Positions 5,374 through 6,189 of a stretch of DNA of 6,189 nucleotides are shown piece by piece. A program made the position numbers and the translations under genes. The stretch covers positions 1 through 6,189 of the forward strand of contig QHBQ01000143.1 of the NCBI GenBank assembly GCA_003243865.1. Direction: 5' to 3'. Positions within the stretch are counted from its first letter, which is position 1. Every line of letters begins with the position of its first letter. The DNA comes from Candidatus Chloroheliales bacterium (GTDB lineage: Bacteria > Chloroflexota > Chloroflexia > QHBQ01). The notes under the pieces were generated by a model. The model worked only from the letters and a program-made list of their open reading frames with translations, made no database searches and was not told the origin of the DNA.

Positions 5374-6189
5374 ATGGCAAGCCAGATTGTTATTGCTAAT
5401 GTTGATAACCCGCCGACGGTGGGCCACCGCGCGGCGGTCGGTGCGTTGCTGCTGGTCGCGGCGGTATACGTGGTGTGCCTGCTGCTATTGCCCCACGATG
5501 TGCCGCAGTTCTGGTCGCCGGACGAGGGGGGAAAGTTCATCCAGCTACAGAATCTGCGCTTCGACCCTGGTCTGGACATCAGCGTGCGCTACCCTGGCCT
5601 GCCGCTTGACCGCGAGTACCACTTCGTTCCCTTCCCCCTGCATCAGTGGTTTGTGCATGAGGGCAGTCTCTACCTGCAATGGCCGCCCTTCCTGTCGCTG
5701 CTGACCTGGCTGCCGTTCAAGCTGCTCGGCGCGGGTGGTCTCTACCTGCTGCCCTTGCTTGCGGGCCTTGCCACCCTCTGGTTCGCCTACCTGCTGTGTC
5801 GCCTGCTGCTGCCCGGCGCGGGGCGGGCCTGGGCGGTCATACCGCTGCTGGGGCTGGCTACACCGTTGTTCGTCTACAGTCTGGTCTACTTCGAACATAG
5901 CCTCGCCGCGCTGCTGGTGACGCTGGCGCTCTATGCCACGCTCAGGGCGCACTACGGCTCGGTGGCGCACTCCCCCACCAAGCCTCCCCCAAAGGGGGAG
6001 GGGTTGATGAACTCTCCCACCCAGCCTCCCCATTTGAGGGAGGGGTATGGTTGGGCACTGGGCGGGGGGTTGGCGCTGGCCGGGGCAATCTGGCTGCGCT
6101 CCGAGCTTTATATTCTGGCGCTGATGATGCTGCTGACGCTGGCGCTGCGGGCGGCGGCGCTGGGCGGCTGGCGCAAGCTGGGTGCGTGG
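5374..6189 (+). CDS. Multi-pass membrane glycosyltransferase, GT39/ArnT-like (3' end missing)
   Basis: The frame is open from ATG 5374 to the window edge (272 codons). It encodes a hydrophobic protein like the GT-C fold mannosyl/arabinosyl transferases, which move a sugar from a polyprenyl-phosphate carrier to an acceptor at the outer face of the membrane. A short polar N-terminus is followed by a first helix (about 22-39). A large loop carries WSPDEGGKF with the Asp-Glu pair D50-E51, the position of the catalytic acid motif in this superfamily. More hydrophobic segments follow at about 105-118, 121-145, 153-171, 174-191, 228-240 and 243-262. Between the fifth and sixth of these, residues 199-224 form a proline-rich insert made by two palindromic DNA repeats (SPTKPPPKGEG, then SPTQPPHLREG). 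The start has no ribosome site but sits directly behind an extended -10 box. Acceptor and sugar are unknown, and the C-terminal domain is not visible. Confidence 0.8.
   Translation, partial: MASQIVIANVDNPPTVGHRAAVGALLLVAAVYVVCLLLLPHDVPQFWSPDEGGKFIQLQNLRFDPGLDISVRYPGLPLDREYHFVPFPLHQWFVHEGSLYLQWPPFLSLLTWLPFKLLGAGGLYLLPLLAGLATLWFAYLLCRLLLPGAGRAWAVIPLLGLATPLFVYSLVYFEHSLAALLVTLALYATLRAHYGSVAHSPTKPPPKGEGLMNSPTQPPHLREGYGWALGGGLALAGAIWLRSELYILALMMLLTLALRAAALGGWRKLGAW
5969..6003 (+). repeat. Palindromic repeat unit 1 inside the glycosyltransferase gene
   Basis: This 35-base unit contains a perfect 8-bp hairpin: CCTCCCCC (5983-5990), loop AAA, GGGGGAGG (5994-6001). It is the first of two tandem copies with a 42-base period (35-base unit plus the 7-base spacer TTGATGA). 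It encodes SPTKPPPKGEG. It looks like a small REP-type interspersed element rather than native coding sequence. Confidence 0.7.
6011..6045 (+). repeat. Palindromic repeat unit 2 inside the glycosyltransferase gene
   Basis: This second copy is identical to unit 1 at 28 of 35 positions, with no gaps. The stem is shortened to CCTCCC (6025-6030) and GGGAGG (6038-6043) around a 7-base loop. Most differences fall in or next to the loop, while the outer stem is unchanged. It encodes SPTQPPHLREG, in the same frame as unit 1. Confidence 0.7.

Noticed and set aside
5545..6033. A 162-codon open frame on the - strand over the glycosyltransferase
   Set aside because: It is low-complexity Gln/Arg/Gly-rich shadow sequence antisense to a convincing membrane protein.
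5983..6045. GC-rich hairpins as rho-independent terminators
   Set aside because: No T-run follows either hairpin, and the reading frame continues with normal membrane-protein sequence.

Overview
This window is an ordinary-looking piece of a GC-rich bacterial chromosome. The MutS sequence, the GT39-type membrane protein and the CCTCCCCC/GGGGGAGG palindromes in coding DNA all feel like Chloroflexota (Chloroflexia, Roseiflexus/Kouleothrix-like). That placement is inference from style, not a database result. Both ends cut through genes.

Left part (1-2502, + strand): the 3' three quarters of mutS, the mismatch recognition ATPase, followed with no gap by a small OsmC-like protein whose ribosome site lies in the last codons of mutS. 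The two look like one transcription unit. A short, highly structured convergent spacer follows (2503-2582). It carries two hairpins (the first starts inside the end of osmC) and a run of heptanucleotide repeats.

Middle (2583-4625, - strand): a DUF485 small membrane protein and an ActP-type cation/acetate symporter, coupled by an ATGA overlap and driven by a near-consensus sigma-70 promoter (TTGACA-17-TATCCT). This is the classic yjcH-actP arrangement. The symporter reading frame is broken twice, by a one-base insertion in a CCC run at 4054-4056 and by an in-frame TAG at 3042-3044. Homology runs unchanged through both lesions. So it is either a very young pseudogene or a pair of assembly errors; repaired, it would be 530 residues.

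Right part: a LOG-like Rossmann protein (4766-5314, -) and, divergent from it, a multi-membrane GT39-like glycosyltransferase that runs off the right edge (5374-6189, +). The glycosyltransferase has a perfect extended -10 box only six bases before its ATG, which predicts a leaderless mRNA. Its coding sequence contains two tandem 35-base palindromic units inserted in frame, adding a proline-rich loop.

I found no RNA genes, CRISPR array, transposase or phage gene, and no clear new multi-gene system. The points most worth a second look are the in-frame palindromic units in the glycosyltransferase, the leaderless promoter, the doubly broken symporter, and the missing signature residues in the OsmC-like and LOG-like proteins.
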